Assembly (NCBI GenBank): GCA_001972305.1
Contig: BDDD01000978.1
Location: 165,036 to 229,035, forward strand
Direction: 5' to 3'
Length of the DNA stretch: 64,000 nt
From: Cephalotus follicularis
Lineage: Eukaryota; Streptophyta; Magnoliopsida; Oxalidales; Cephalotaceae
Shown piece by piece: positions 11,993 to 22,823 of this stretch (positions within the stretch are counted from its first letter, which is position 1; every line of letters begins with the position of its first letter). The translations under genes were made by a program, and so were the position numbers. The notes beneath the pieces were generated by a model. The model saw nothing but the letters and a program-made list of their open reading frames with translations, ran no database searches and was not told the DNA's origin.

Positions 11993-12239
11993 CCTAGTGC
12001 AAAGGAGTGCCGCCCAACGCCTTGTTTCGGCCAAACCTTACTGTTTTACATGATTTTCAAACCCAATGGGTTTATCTTCAAATGGATTTCATATGAAGAC
12101 TCCCTAAGGCCTTGTAGCCTATGGAAATCCTTGTTTAACACTTTTAGTCTCTAAAATTTACTTTCAAGCTAATCTTTAAAGAAAGTTCAATAAAAGGGTT
12201 TTATAAACGTTCAAAGGGTTTTACAGAAATGGTTTTCAA

Positions 12240-12412
12240 AAATGGTTAGGATAGTTCCATTTGGGACATCTGGACGAGGATATCCTAGTTGGACTTCCTC
12301 TCCATTGTTTTATGAATTTTGAAATGGATTTCAAAAATGGTTAGGATAGTTCCATTAGGACATCTGGATGCGGATATACTAGTTGGACTTCCTTTCCATT
12401 GGTTTATAAACT
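12240..12412. repeat. E1 LTR1: two-copy tandem duplication (~98 bp)
   Basis: The stretch beginning AATGGTTAGGATAGTTCC and ending with GTTGGACTTCC...CCATT occurs twice in direct orientation, with a few differences. Confidence 0.8.
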
Positions 12413-12727
12413 TCTATAGGGACGAACCAAATGATTATGGAAATGGTTACGGAAAACGGTTTTGAAAAACAGTTATGGGGAACGGTTATGAAAAACGGTT
12501 ATGAAAATGGTTTTATAAACTATTTTCACGAGTGTGGATCCTACTTCATCCTTTTTATTAGGTCCCTATCATTTCTACGGTACTACGGTTACGGGTTACA
12601 AGCATTATACGGTTATTATTGATGATTCTTATTGCTTGAGACCTAACGAGATAACCCATTCATAATTTTCATTTCTGTCATGAAGGTTATGAATGTTAGA
12701 CCACATCATACGAGGGAAATGGGAAAG

Positions 12728-12862
12728 GCTGGGACCATTGTGGACAAGCCTTACGGTTACGGTATTGACTGGGACCATTGTTGACAAGCCGAACGTATTG
12801 GTTGGGACCATTGTGGACAAGCCTAAATGTATGGGCTTTGACCATAGAGGACAAGCCCTATT
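12728..12862. repeat. E1 LTR1: 33-40 bp tandem repeats
   Basis: GGGACCATTGTGGACAAGCC recurs at 12731, 12771 (one change) and 12804, with a fourth degenerate copy near 12837. The spacer between copies varies, so this is a short imperfect minisatellite. The ORFs across it on both strands are by-products of the repeat. Confidence 0.85.
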
Positions 12863-13140
12863 GTATGCATGGTGTGGTCAGTGTTATCTTGATACCACGT
12901 GGCTACAAGCCAAGGGCGGGGTGTGTAGGTGGTGGTTGTACTATCTCGAGTCGGAGGGGCAGGATAGTCAGACCTTACAGATTGATTGTCCCCATTGATG
13001 GTTATGATTACTGATTGTTTTAGGAGTGTCAGCAGGCCTATGGCCTTTGATGAGATTAGAACTAGCCAAGTATACCCCACTTAGGGACGGTTGGTTTATC
13101 GAAGCTGTCCGCAATTGGCATTCATGCATATAACATGCCA

Positions 13141-13142
<2 letters not shown>

Positions 13143-13174
<32 letters not shown>
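13143..13174. repeat. TA microsatellite
   Basis: An uninterrupted run of TA dinucleotides about 32 bp long inside E1 LTR1. Confidence 0.97.
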
Positions 13175-13175
<1 letters not shown>

Positions 13176-13947
13176 TGTTATATTGTTATATTGTTGTTTT
13201 ATATGGCATACTGTTATACTGTTGCATCACATGACATACTGTTATACTGTCGCATTACATGATATGTGGTATCCCCTACCCGACTATATGTCGCTGACCC
13301 ATTTCATTGTAATGGAATGGGTTAGGGCTAGCTGATGGACTACAGTGAGGTAGACTGAGACGGACAGGTTTTCTATAGCAGATATTGCTAGCCATATTGC
13401 ATATGGTCTTGCTTATGGTCATGTATACGGATTGTGCTTACAAAAATTTTATAAAAAGGGACCTTATGTTTATAACTGAATTGTACAGATTTGTAAGACT
13501 TGTTAAGTGTAAGAGACAATCTAAAGATGAATTAGAGATATGTTTTATTCAGCTATCGACCTGTCGACTTGTGGCAATCCTTAAGATATATGTGTGTTGA
13601 TGTATTGGATATGGATGGGTTCATCATTTGAGGTATTAGAATGTGTATTTTTGGATTTCTTCCTACGTGAGTGTGGTCTTTTGAGGGATCACCCCAACAT
13701 ATAAATTGTGTTTTATTTACAGGGGGCATAGGTCCGATAAACGGATACTATATGTCCGATTTTTGTAAAATTATAAGAGTTAGAATATATATTCAAATGT
13801 ATTATTCCGTTGATGTTATATGATTGTTTAGAGTTTTAAATTTATTGCACTTTTGGAGTATGATTTATATGAGATTGTATAGATTGAAGGGATGGTGTTC
13901 GCGTGTCGGGTCGTGGGATTTTCCTCGCGATTCGAGGCATGACAGTT

Positions 13948-13959
13948 TGGTATCAAAGC
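13948..13959 (+). other. E1: primer-binding site
   Basis: TGGTATCAAAGC begins 3 bases after the CATGACA end of LTR1. It differs by one base from the initiator tRNA-Met complement found in E3-E5. It supports plus orientation for E1 and places the LTR end at 13944. Confidence 0.75.
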
Positions 13960-14036
13960 GAATCTATGCTGGATATGCATGGGTAGGGTCCTTGGCTGTT
14001 TGAAATTGAAAGTGATTGATTGAGATAAGTGCTTGT

Positions 14037-15588
14037 TGTAATGCCCCCGATCCGAGTTCACTTTATGCTCAAAGCGAGCTACGAAGATTCGGTGCGTTAC
14101 GAGGGGTGAAGCCTTTGATCCTTTAACAATTTTCCTAATTGCTAACATTCATCCAATATCTCATAATCTCATTCCTTATTTGCAACTTTTGATATTAAAC
14201 TTTAAAATATCATACTCTCATTGAAACATCTTGAGTCCTAATGATCATAATCAACATTATCATGATACATTCCACAACAAAAAATATTAAATTATTACAT
14301 CAAAAGCAGTTTATATACAATATTATAATTTTCTTTCCAAAACTTCTTTTGCGACTTTCCTTTACAGCTCAACATTGAAAGGAATGAGCTTAAATAGCCT
14401 AGTAAGGGTTTCAAAATAAACATTTCATCACATTCATTCTTTTCTGTTCATATATCATGAAACAGAACATTTCATTTCTTTTTGTGATCATATCTCATGG
14501 ATCATAACATTTCATAAATAACTGAGGGGTTGTATAAATTTAAATAACCCAATTGAAAGCTTTTGCTTCACCGGGGTATTGTGCACTACCCGATTACTAT
14601 CCTTACATCACATGCATGTCTGTGAGCCCTCACGCTCATTTAATCCTCCTAGAATTAATTACTTTGAAAAAAAAATAAGTAAAAATTTTATCCTTTCATT
14701 GCTTTAATCTTCTTCTTTCTTTCTCCTAGCTGAACTAATTTCTACACTGAAACCTCAGTAGAATTCTCCTTCTTTTCTCTTCGCTTCTCTTCTCTCTTTT
14801 CCTTTCTCTCCTCTCTCACTCTCTCTCTCAGTAAAGTTCTTTTGGTAGAAGACATTTTTTACTTACCCGTATTTATAGGGAAGTTAATCTGCAAACTTCT
14901 TATCCTCGTGTGTCAGCATATACCGTCGTCCACGTTATGTGCCGCCTGCGTTGTAAAATTTCCTTCCTCAAGTTAAACTACAAATTTCCCTTGTTTATTT
15001 TAAAATAATGCAAAATGGGTAAAATATCTCAAAGCGTCCATTTGTCAACACACGTCCGTAATTAGTATAAAGAATTCACTAAACGACAAAAAAAAATGAG
15101 ATAAGCGTTGAAGCTTTCAAATTTTCACTACGCTAAGCGTCGACGCCTTCAAAGAGCTGCTCCTTAACAACTAAGCATCGCCGGTTTAGCACTTTTAACA
15201 AAGGAAATAAGGCTTAAAACATTGAAGAATAAGCATCGCCGCTTTCTCCCGTCACTAAAAAAAACGTCGACGCTTTAGTTGCTAAAATAAGGCACAAAAG
15301 CGTCGACGCTTTCTCCATTACACTATAACAAACTATTGACGCTTTCAACGCCACAAGACGCACAACACACCATATAATACTTAGAACAACAATATTTCTG
15401 TAAACAATGACTTCAACAAAATTTCCAGTCCAAACTAAATAGCCAATTTCGACTACCTTTCGGGGGTGCTGCCCTCGAGCCCCTGAACGTTAGGGTCATA
15501 GTACTGGTCCTTTGAAATATTTGCCAACCTCAACAATAGCAACCATATTTCCATAATAACTTTAATAATTTTTTTTCCGGTCATTACA
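14037..15588 (-). mobile_element. Solo LTR A
   Basis: The ends are TGTAATGCCCCC at 14037 and ...GGTCATTACA at 15588. The reverse complement aligns with both ends of solo LTR B (18787-21464): the terminal GCTTTGAGC...CGTTACG block and the block around GGGGGCAGC at 15462 both match. It is shorter than B (1.55 against 2.68 kb) and lacks the 42-bp repeats. No primer-binding site or purine tract adjoins it, so it is a solo LTR. The flanking 5-mers (CTTGT and TATTT) do not match, unlike the other insertions here. Confidence 0.75.
15100..15345. promoter_or_regulatory. Solo LTR A: type-1 palindrome cluster
   Basis: AAGCGTCGACGCC (core 15140), AACGTCGACGCTTT (core 15267), AAGCGTCGACGCTTT (core 15303) and decayed forms such as AAGCGTTGAAGCTTT (core 15108), AAGCATCGCC (15178, 15236) and CTATTGACGCTTT (15336) cluster here. 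Spacing is about 31-36 bp, less regular than in other elements. Confidence 0.7.
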
Positions 15589-16275
15589 TATTTGGAGTTA
15601 ATTGGAGTTCCGGAAATGATAAATGCTATATTGAGTTTTGGAATTAAGTGATATGAATAAGACTGTTGGTATGGGAATCTAGTAATATTGATAAGATTGA
15701 CAGATACATCATTGTTCTAGGATTATGATTATGGAAATCGATAGCTGATTGTTTTGTCCCTTGTACAAGTAGATATGGAAGGTAAAAGGAAGGGAGCTAT
15801 TGAGGACAGGAGAATTGACCTAGTGTCATGGTTTTATGGTATGGGCTGATGGTATGGTTATGGAATAGCACGGTTAAGAAACTGTATAGTTACAGAATGG
15901 TACGGTGGTTACGGAACGGTATAGTTAGATGATGGTATAGGGTTAACTACTTGTATATGCTGGTATGGGATAGTATGTGTATTTAGTTAACCATACTACT
16001 ATTATCGAATGGATGGTTGTGGAACTGATGGATATGGAATGGATTGTTATAGAACGGATGGATATGGGATGGACTGGTTAGCAGCACATTATGCTCACGT
16101 GGACTGGTAAGAAAGGTTGTGACCTTCAGTTTGCCATGACGGTCTCCATTTCAGTTTATTGGGACCTTAGATCATCAACCAGTTCGGATGATATCGGCAT
16201 TTATGCAAATAGGCTTATGAGATAGGGTTGTAGTGGATTCCTGGCGCATGTGACTGATAGTGGAAAATGGATACC

Positions 16276-17555
16276 TATGACACCCCGTGTCACATTTTGG
16301 AAGTGATCGTGCAAAAAAAAAAAGTGAGTATAATAATAATATTATTATTGTTATTACTATTATTTAAAAAAAAAGTGGGGAAACTCGGGCTCCTTCTCGA
16401 AGGCGCCATACAAAAAAATTAAAAGAAAGAGTGACGGGCGCATAGCGCCCGTATGAAGAAACCGAGGCACTTAGCACCAGAAGAGAAAGAAAGGGAGAGC
16501 AGTGCTCCCATGGCGCTAGCCGTTTGCTGGGCATTCCGTGCGCCTCCGGTCGATAGAGAGAAAGAGAGAACACAGTCGACTTCTCCCCATCTCCCGTCTC
16601 CTTCCTTTTACTAGGCGAACTGTGTCGTGTTTCCACCCTTTTTAGCCCCGGTAATCACACACGGTGGAGATATTCATCGTCCTGCACGTCAGTTCTTCCT
16701 CGCTTGGCCGTAGCTCAGGATTTTTTCAGTGATTTAGATGATGTTTGGACGACTGAGTTGGCCCAGTGAGTTCGGCACGGGTTGAGTGGTGGCGTTGCTA
16801 TTGGGGGCGAGTCACGGCAAGTCATGAGGACAGACCATAGATCAGAGTAGTTGGAGGCCGGTGATGACGTGGCCGGAGTTATGACGAGGCTGCCAGAACT
16901 TGGCCGGAATCTGGAAGAACTCCTTCTCTAGGGCAGCTTGTCCACCTAAATTGTGAGTTTTCCTCACCGTTTCCTATTAAATTAGTTGACATGGTCATGT
17001 GTAGCTAGAGAATTTAAGGTGTTTAAGGATGTTAGAGCCTGTAATGTAATAGTGAATTTTAATGATAATATGTAATGGTGAAAGCATTGAAATGGGCAGT
17101 AGATTGATTATGAGTAGTAATTAGTAAAAAATGAGTGTTGCATGGGTGTTAAAAGTTGGAATCCTCCTAAGAAATAGAGAGATTAGTTGAGGTATAGTAA
17201 AATTTGAGAAATATGAATATATTGCTAGACTTAAGAGTGTAAGGCATATGGATTAATACAATCTTTTTCTTGCATAATGCATTTCGACAAGGATAAGTGA
17301 CATACATTGTAAATGTGGTTTAACAGGATTACTGATGTGATGGATCATGAGTTATAAAGTTAGATAATTGACTAAAGATTATGATTGAGAGAAAAATTGA
17401 GTAAAAGTGACGTGTGGAGGTATATGACATTTCATACATGCTTTGTATTCATCCTTTGTGATTAGGCATAGAAAGTGGTATTAATGAGACTTTAATACAA
17501 TGGCTTTGTAGACGAGGATTCTATATCTGATCTGAACCAACGAGGGGTAGTCCGT
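16276..17555 (+). mobile_element. E1: first piece of the second LTR (LTR2)
   Basis: TATGACACCCCGTGTCAC resembles the E1 LTR1 start at 1263 (TGTGACACC), and both are followed by an A-run and a GA-rich, gene-free stretch. The sequence is cut at 17556 by E3 and continues at 40445. Similarity to LTR1 in the middle is weak by eye, while the tail (45480-45830) clearly matches the LTR1 tail. It could be the diverged partner LTR of E1 or an LTR of a related family; I favour the first with moderate confidence. Confidence 0.5.
17551..17555. repeat. E3 target-site duplication, left copy (TCCGT)
   Basis: TCCGT precedes the TGTCACACCC start of E3 and recurs at 40440-40444 after the ...GCGTTACA end. It shows that 17556-40439 entered as one element. 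Confidence 0.92.
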
Positions 17556-18963
17556 TGTCACACCCCTGTTTCGGTAAGACAACAATTAAGCGGTAAAGGC
17601 AATTAACATACAAATTCAGCTCATGCAAATATCATAAAATTTAAACTTATAACAAGATTCAGTTCCGGAAGCATTAAGATTCATAAGCTGAAAACATGTA
17701 ACGTGCATCCCATACTACACGCTACCCAATACAAGTCCGTCATTGTTAGAAGCCCTCCAAACGGAGCGTGATCACAGTATGATACCAAATCCCGTCAGTA
17801 AACAAAACCATAAGTACAATACATTGGTCCTTGAACAACCTCGGTTTATTACAAAACATGTGAAAGCAAAACCCCGAAAAAAACATCATAACAACTTGTT
17901 CTTTGTCCCTGCCAGTCCAGCACCGGTCCACTGCATCAATCTGTAAAGTAGGGGGTTAGCCTTTGTCCCCACTCGGCTAAGTCATAAAAGTAGCTCGGGA
18001 TCAACATTTGATGCATGTCATGTAATGTATGCATAAAGGATGCAGTACAGGAAATACCAGTTTATATATAAATATATATAAGAAATATATATATTTTAGT
18101 AGTACAGTAAAATATCAGTGGGTACATATATAAGAAAATATATGTATGCAAGAACAGAACAGTAGTGATCTCGCCAGGATCACATCCACAGTCATAGTAA
18201 TGTCCGAAAAGGACCAACATGCAGTACAGTGTGTCCATAAGGACCACAACAGTCAGGCAGTATATGTAACGCCGCCAACTCCTGGCCCCACGCTACACTC
18301 CCACTCCGGTCCCTACTCCAGGTAACCGAGCGAGGCAACAATACAGTACAGTGAGTCACCCAGCCATACTCTTGGCTCCTAGGTCAACCCAACCACTAGC
18401 CGGCACTGGCAGCCTCCGCCATGCAATTAGTGGCTCAAGCACAATGACATAGAATTTCACAGAGCAAACAGTGCGTCAAACAGTAAACAGTGCAGTAACA
18501 GTATAGTAGTGATCGTTTAGATCGACAATAGTCAGTTAATTTCAAAATGTTTTCAAAGGTTATAAACATTTGAAATATACATATTCAGTAGCAGAAATAC
18601 TTTTAAACGGTTTCAGTAAGCGGAAATTGCTTCCCAATATGCTCAAAAATATAATAACACTCATATATTAGTTCCAACTTATATAAGCATTTCTAAAGTA
18701 ACGATACTTAGAAATCATAGTCAATCTATAGACAGTCAAGAACAGGCAGTAAGTAATGCATATGCAATGCATACAAATGCTCTAATTGTAAGTACCCGAA
18801 ATTCCATTAAAGATATTAATTATGGATATATGATCACTATTATTGAGATTGGCAGATATATCAAGGGACCCGTAGTATGATCCTACGCTCGCGAGGGTTC
18901 GGGGGCAGCGCCCCCAGAAGAAATTTTTTGGACTAAGTGTTGAGTATGGAAAATTGTCTTAAA

Positions 18964-19182
18964 GTGCCGACGGTTCAAGGTAAAGAGTCGACGCTTTAGA
19001 GGCAACGGTCGATGCTCCAAATGTAAAAGTCGACGCTTCGATATCAAGTATTAAGTATTGACCTGAAGGAGACTTAAAGCGTCGACGCTTTGTAGAAAGC
19101 GTCAGCGCTATAGTCGAGATGGAAGTGAAGAACTCGGAACAAGCCTCTAAGCGGCGACGCTTAGAGATAAAGAGTCGACGCT
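18964..19182. promoter_or_regulatory. Solo LTR B: type-1 palindrome array
   Basis: Cores lie at 18967, 18988, 19009 and 19030 (spacing 21, 21, 21), then 19082 and 19102 (20), then 19154 and 19175 (21). The best site is AAAGCGTCGACGCTTTG at 19077; others are AGAGTCGACGCTTT and CGGTCGATGC. It lies 560-770 bp upstream of the candidate TATA box at 19740. Function is inferred from arrangement only. Confidence 0.78.
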
Positions 19183-19343
19183 TTGCCCTGTGTCAGGTGC
19201 AGAATTCTAACTTTTTACCCCATTTAGGAGGAATTAAATGAATTGTAGGACACTTGGCAAGCAAGGGATGGAAGATTTATGTTTTTCTGCTAGAAAGAGG
19301 CAGGTGGCATCATTGGATTTGATGGAATTCCATCACATGGGTG

Positions 19344-19725
19344 GCTAAGAAGACTTTGACCCCAAGTCTTGATGCCATGTCCAAGACTAAGAAGACTTTG
19401 ACCCCAAGTCTTGATGCCATGTGCAAAACTAAGAAGCCTTTGACCCCAAGTCTTGATGCCATGTGCAAGACTAAGAAGACTTTGACCCCAAGTCTTGATG
19501 CCATGTGCAAGACTAAGAAGACTTTGACCCCAAGTCTTTATGGAATGTGCAAGGCTAAGGATACCTTGACCCCAAGTCTTTATGGCATGTGCAAGGATAA
19601 GGAGACCTTGACCCCAAGTCTTGATGGCATGTGCAAGGCTAAGGAGACATTGACCCCAAGTCTTTATGCCATAAGGAGACTTTGACTCCAAGTCTTGATG
19701 GCATGTGCAAGACTTTGCCTCCAAG
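19344..19725. repeat. 42-bp tandem repeat array in solo LTR B
   Basis: About eight and a half units of 42 bp are present (TTTGACCCC at 19355, 19397, 19439, 19481 and onward). Each unit contains AAGACTTTGACCCCAAGTCT(T), a 7-bp inverted repeat with a 7-nt loop. Because 42 is divisible by three, both strands stay open for 114-144 codons; these ORFs are artefacts of the repeat and have no start context or homology that I recognise. Confidence 0.93.
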
Positions 19726-19737
19726 TCTCCCTTTCCC

Positions 19738-19747
19738 TTTATATATG
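19738..19747 (+). promoter_or_regulatory. Candidate TATA box of solo LTR B
   Basis: TTTATATATG follows a pyrimidine-rich stretch directly after the 42-bp repeat array. It is the best TATA match in the LTR. Transcription start is not determinable here. Confidence 0.45.
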
Positions 19748-21534
19748 TGTGCCTTCTAAAGATGAATAAGGAGTTGGTTTCTTCTGAGCATGGAGAGAAG
19801 AATTCGTGGGAGAAAAGAAGAGAAGGAGATCAAGTGAGGTAAGGAAATTCTATACCCATCTATGTCAAAGCTTCCTCTGTTTTGAATCAAAATTTTGTAG
19901 CAGATAGTTTAATTTATATCTTTCTGAGTTCTTGCTGAAATTTCAAATGGTTTAATGTTTTGAAAACCTCAAGATGTCTACTTTAACTCTTATGTTTTAT
20001 ACATCTCGCAATTCTATCGAATGCTTGATGAAAAGCTATGTTTTCTTCTACTGCTCAGGTTTCGTTTTCAAAAGGAAACTGCAATTTTAAAAATTCATTG
20101 TAGCTTCGGTTCTCAATGGAATTTTATGATTTTTGTCTCTGTAGATTCATTGAGATGTCTACTTTAAATTCTATGTTTTAAGTTTTCTATGAAAATGACT
20201 GCTTCTATACGAAATATGTATTTTAGAAAGGTTGTGCAAAACTGTTTTCTAAAGGTTTTTGAGTTAATTACTCAAAGTGATGAGAAATGTTTTATGATTG
20301 TGAAATGAATGTTTTTACAAAAGAAACCAGTTTTGGAAAGGTTTTATGAAATGATTTTGTGAATGCTTTGAGCTGATCACTCAAAGTATATGATGAATGA
20401 ACCGCCCTTGGATTGTGTTCCAAGGGGAATGGAGCGAAGGCTCAATGTTAATGGAACGAAGGCTCAATGTTAAGGGAGCGTAAAGTGCTCGCGGACATGC
20501 ATGTGATGTAAGGATAGTAATCGGGGAGTGCACAATGCCCCGGTGAAGCGGTGTAATTGGGTTCATTAAGGGTTTTTAAACCACAAGTTTTATGAAAGGT
20601 TCTGGTTATGACCAGACAATGGTTTTAAATGAAAGTATGTTTTCAAGTTTGGCTAAGATATATGCCACAAGAATGTATAAACGGAAAACGTTTTGATTGT
20701 TTTCAAGTATGCTGGTTATATATACCAGAAAATGTATGATTTTAGAAATGTTCTGGTTTTATAAAACTAGAAAATGATTTCCAAAGATATTTTGAAAAGT
20801 ATGATGTTGAAACGTTTTGATAAATATTATAAAAAATAACGGATTTCGATAACGTTTTATGACTATGATTCTTACTGGGCTCTTAAAAGCTCACTCCTCT
20901 CAATGTCTTGTTTTTCAAATAAATCTTCCAGGAAATGTTGAACGTGAAGTTGCGAGCTTTAGAGGAAGTTCGCAAAAGAAGAGTAAGGAAAGGAAGTATA
21001 TGCTATGAAGTTATGTTTTATGTCATATGTGTACGTTTGCCGTTGTGTAATGTTTTATGATAGACGGTGTATAGATGTTATAGTATAGAAACAAATGTTA
21101 TGGATTATGATGTTTTTATGTAAGATGATGATATCAAGAGTTATTGAACATACTTGAGTTTATGAGATGTTTCCGCTGTGTAAGGCTACATGTAAATGAT
21201 ATACGAAATGCAAGGGTATTAGGAATGACCATGATAATGAGAATATGACATTTTGAAATTAGTGTTTCAAAGATGTAAGCATATGTGATCCTGTGAAGTT
21301 ATTAAGTAATAATGTTAGGTTTTAAATCTAAGCCAAGATTTTATGATATGAAATGGATCGTTGAATGATTAAATAATTTGACGGTCAAAGGTTACACCCA
21401 CGTAACGCACCGATCTTCGGAGCTCGCTTTGAGCTTAAAGCGGACTCAGGTCGGGGGCGGTACACTAATGCATCCTAAGCGAAAACGGGATCGTCGGGAA
21501 TCAAAACCGTAAAAACTATCCAAACAGGACTCTA

Positions 21535-21730
21535 AAGCGTCGACGTTTATTCCTCAGGCGTCGACGCTTATGTGCCTTAAGCGTCGCCGTTTAGTCCCTT
21601 AGCGTCAGCGCTTTCAGTGTCTGGGCGTAAATACCTCCTCCCTTAGACGTCGACGTTTAGCGCAATTCAATATATAAAACACAGTTCACAGTATTAAGCG
21701 TCGATGGTCATTACTTAGGTGTCAACGGTT
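21535..21730. promoter_or_regulatory. E3 left LTR: distal type-1 palindrome array
   Basis: Cores lie at 21540, 21561, 21584, 21605, 21628, 21650, 21701 and 21722, spaced 21, 23, 21, 23, 22, then 21 for the last pair. Examples are AAAGCGTCGACGTTTA and CAGGCGTCGACGCTTAT. Counting from the E3 LTR start at 22776, the cluster is about 1.05-1.24 kb in, the same place as the distal clusters of E4, C and E5. Confidence 0.78.
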
Positions 21731-22484
21731 TCAAGCAGGGGTCGTCTTCTACCTCACAACATGACTAAACAGTGACATTTCCATGCATATAACATGCATT
21801 CCAACAGGTATAAAGCCCATAAAACGGCCATGCAATATCATAGGACACAACTAGTACAAGGTAGCATCATTTTAGTGACTAAAAACGGATCATCAAGCTA
21901 TGAAATTCATGCATAAACATCACTGAACATTCACCAAGTATTGAACACAAATTACAATTATGGCTTCCACTACCTCTGGCCTCAAGTTAGAAGCCGAAAG
22001 TCCACCTCTTTTAGTACTCCCACAGGTCACTTGAATCCCCAGGCATGGCTTGAAAGCTCCCTGGTTCATCCCAGCAGTTGATGTGCAAGCTCCAAGCTCC
22101 CCTTTGTTCAACAATGGTGGTTTCTCTCTCTTTTCTCCTTTCTCAGATGTTTCAGTGAGAAGGAGGACAAAGTGGGAGGTGTTTTATGGTGGTAACACGC
22201 CTCTCACCTTTCTCTATTTCGTTGCATGCATCTCCCAGGCTCCTTTTCCCATCTTCCCCCTTTCCCAGGTTTTGTTCTTTTCTTCTTCACTTTCTGTCAT
22301 TGCAGGTGGAGGTGAAACTAACCATTTCCATGTTAAAGGCTATGGACACATTTTGGTGCATGCCTGAAGCCTTGTTGTATGGTTAACACGTCCTAAAATG
22401 CGTGTGAGGCACCTGAAGAGTGGCTTGAACATACCTTCGTGCGCCACGTCTTTCTGCAGTTATATGTATGCAGAACACGCCACC

Positions 22485-22590
22485 AAGCGTCGGCGTTTAC
22501 ATGCAGGCGTCGGCGCTTATGTGTTGAGTTTAAACGCGCGTTTCAACGGCTTAAGCGTCGACGCTATAAATCCAGGCGTCAGCGCTTTAA
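22485..22590. promoter_or_regulatory. E3 left LTR: proximal type-1 palindrome cluster
   Basis: Cores lie at 22490, 22510, 22558 and 22579, in two pairs spaced 20 and 21 bp. Sites include AAGCGTCGGCGTTT and TTAAGCGTCGACGCTAT. It is about 190-290 bp inside the LTR, matching the proximal cluster position in E4. Confidence 0.75.
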
Positions 22591-22776
22591 CCTCAAAACT
22601 GCACCGTTTAACTAAATTACCCTTTTAACACTCCTCTAACAATTGGATTCCAAATTCTACATCATCAAAGTTTGGGAAAACATCATCAAATTCGGAAAAT
22701 CCATCTTTTAATAATTCCACAAATAAAGTACATTTACATTGTGAAATTACAACACATGAATTTCCTGGGCGTTACA

Positions 22777-22795
22777 TCCACCCCTCCTTCAAAGG
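22777..22795 (-). other. E3: polypurine tract
   Basis: The minus strand reads AAGGAGGGGTGGA directly before the left LTR. E4 has GAAGGAGGGGTGGA in the equivalent place. Confidence 0.9.
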
Positions 22796-22823
22796 AATTT
22801 CGTCCTCGAAAGTCAAAACAAGG

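Larger units (their letters stand above)
10985..13944 (+). mobile_element. E1: right piece of LTR1
   Basis: This resumes the E1 LTR after E2 and ends ...GGCATGACA just before a primer-binding site. Removing E2 gives an LTR of about 3.3 kb. No coding sequence is apparent. Contents in order: a GC-richer start, an array of TCGA-centred sites (11842-11990), a roughly 98-bp duplication (12240-12412), 33-40 bp repeats around GGGACCATTG (12731-12860), a TA microsatellite (13143-13174), and a tail (13385-13860) shared with the E2 interior and with 45480-45830. Confidence 0.7.
13945..16275 (+). other. E1: short non-coding internal region (interrupted by solo LTR A)
   Basis: Excluding solo LTR A (14037-15588) the interior is only about 0.8 kb. 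It has no gag or pol motif. From 15830 to 16080 it is built from TATGG and GAACGGATGG-like short repeats that resemble the E2 interior (minus strand near 6000-6300). The stretch AGTGGAAAATGGATA just before 16276 is a poor purine tract. E1 is therefore best read as another LARD-type element related to E2. Confidence 0.6.
18787..21464 (+). mobile_element. Solo LTR B (2.68 kb)
   Basis: It starts TGTAAGTACC and ends GGGCGGTACA, flanked by CTAAT on both sides (18782-18786 and 21465-21469). No internal region, primer site or purine tract is present. The sister LTR of E3 carries the uninterrupted site at about 39131-39145, with CTAAT once, which confirms the insertion precisely. The family is that of solo LTR A in opposite orientation. 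It holds TCGA-palindromes, a 42-bp tandem array, a likely TATA box and a GGGGGCAGCGCCCCC hairpin near 18901. Confidence 0.95.
17556..22776 (-). repeat. E3: 3' LTR (left copy, interrupted by solo LTR B)
   Basis: It starts TGTCACACCC and ends GGGCGTTACA on the plus strand. The two pieces, 17556-18786 and 21465-22776, join across solo LTR B and align with the right-hand LTR pieces (27482-27707 and 38111-40439). The conserved GCCGAGT...GACAAAGGCTAACCCC block (reverse complement at about 17950-17985) is shared with E4, C and E5. Two type-1 palindrome clusters lie at 21535-21730 and 22485-22585. Confidence 0.92.

Noticed and set aside
19290..19724. Open frames of 144 (minus) and 114 (plus) codons with repeated peptide units
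   Set aside because: They arise because the 42-bp tandem unit is divisible by three and lacks stops; both strands are open at once and no protein family is recognisable.
22050..22386. ORFs of 105 and 66 codons in the E3 LTR, with similar ones at 39627-40000
   Set aside because: They are inside an LTR in antisense orientation to the element, and the two LTR copies do not conserve the frames.
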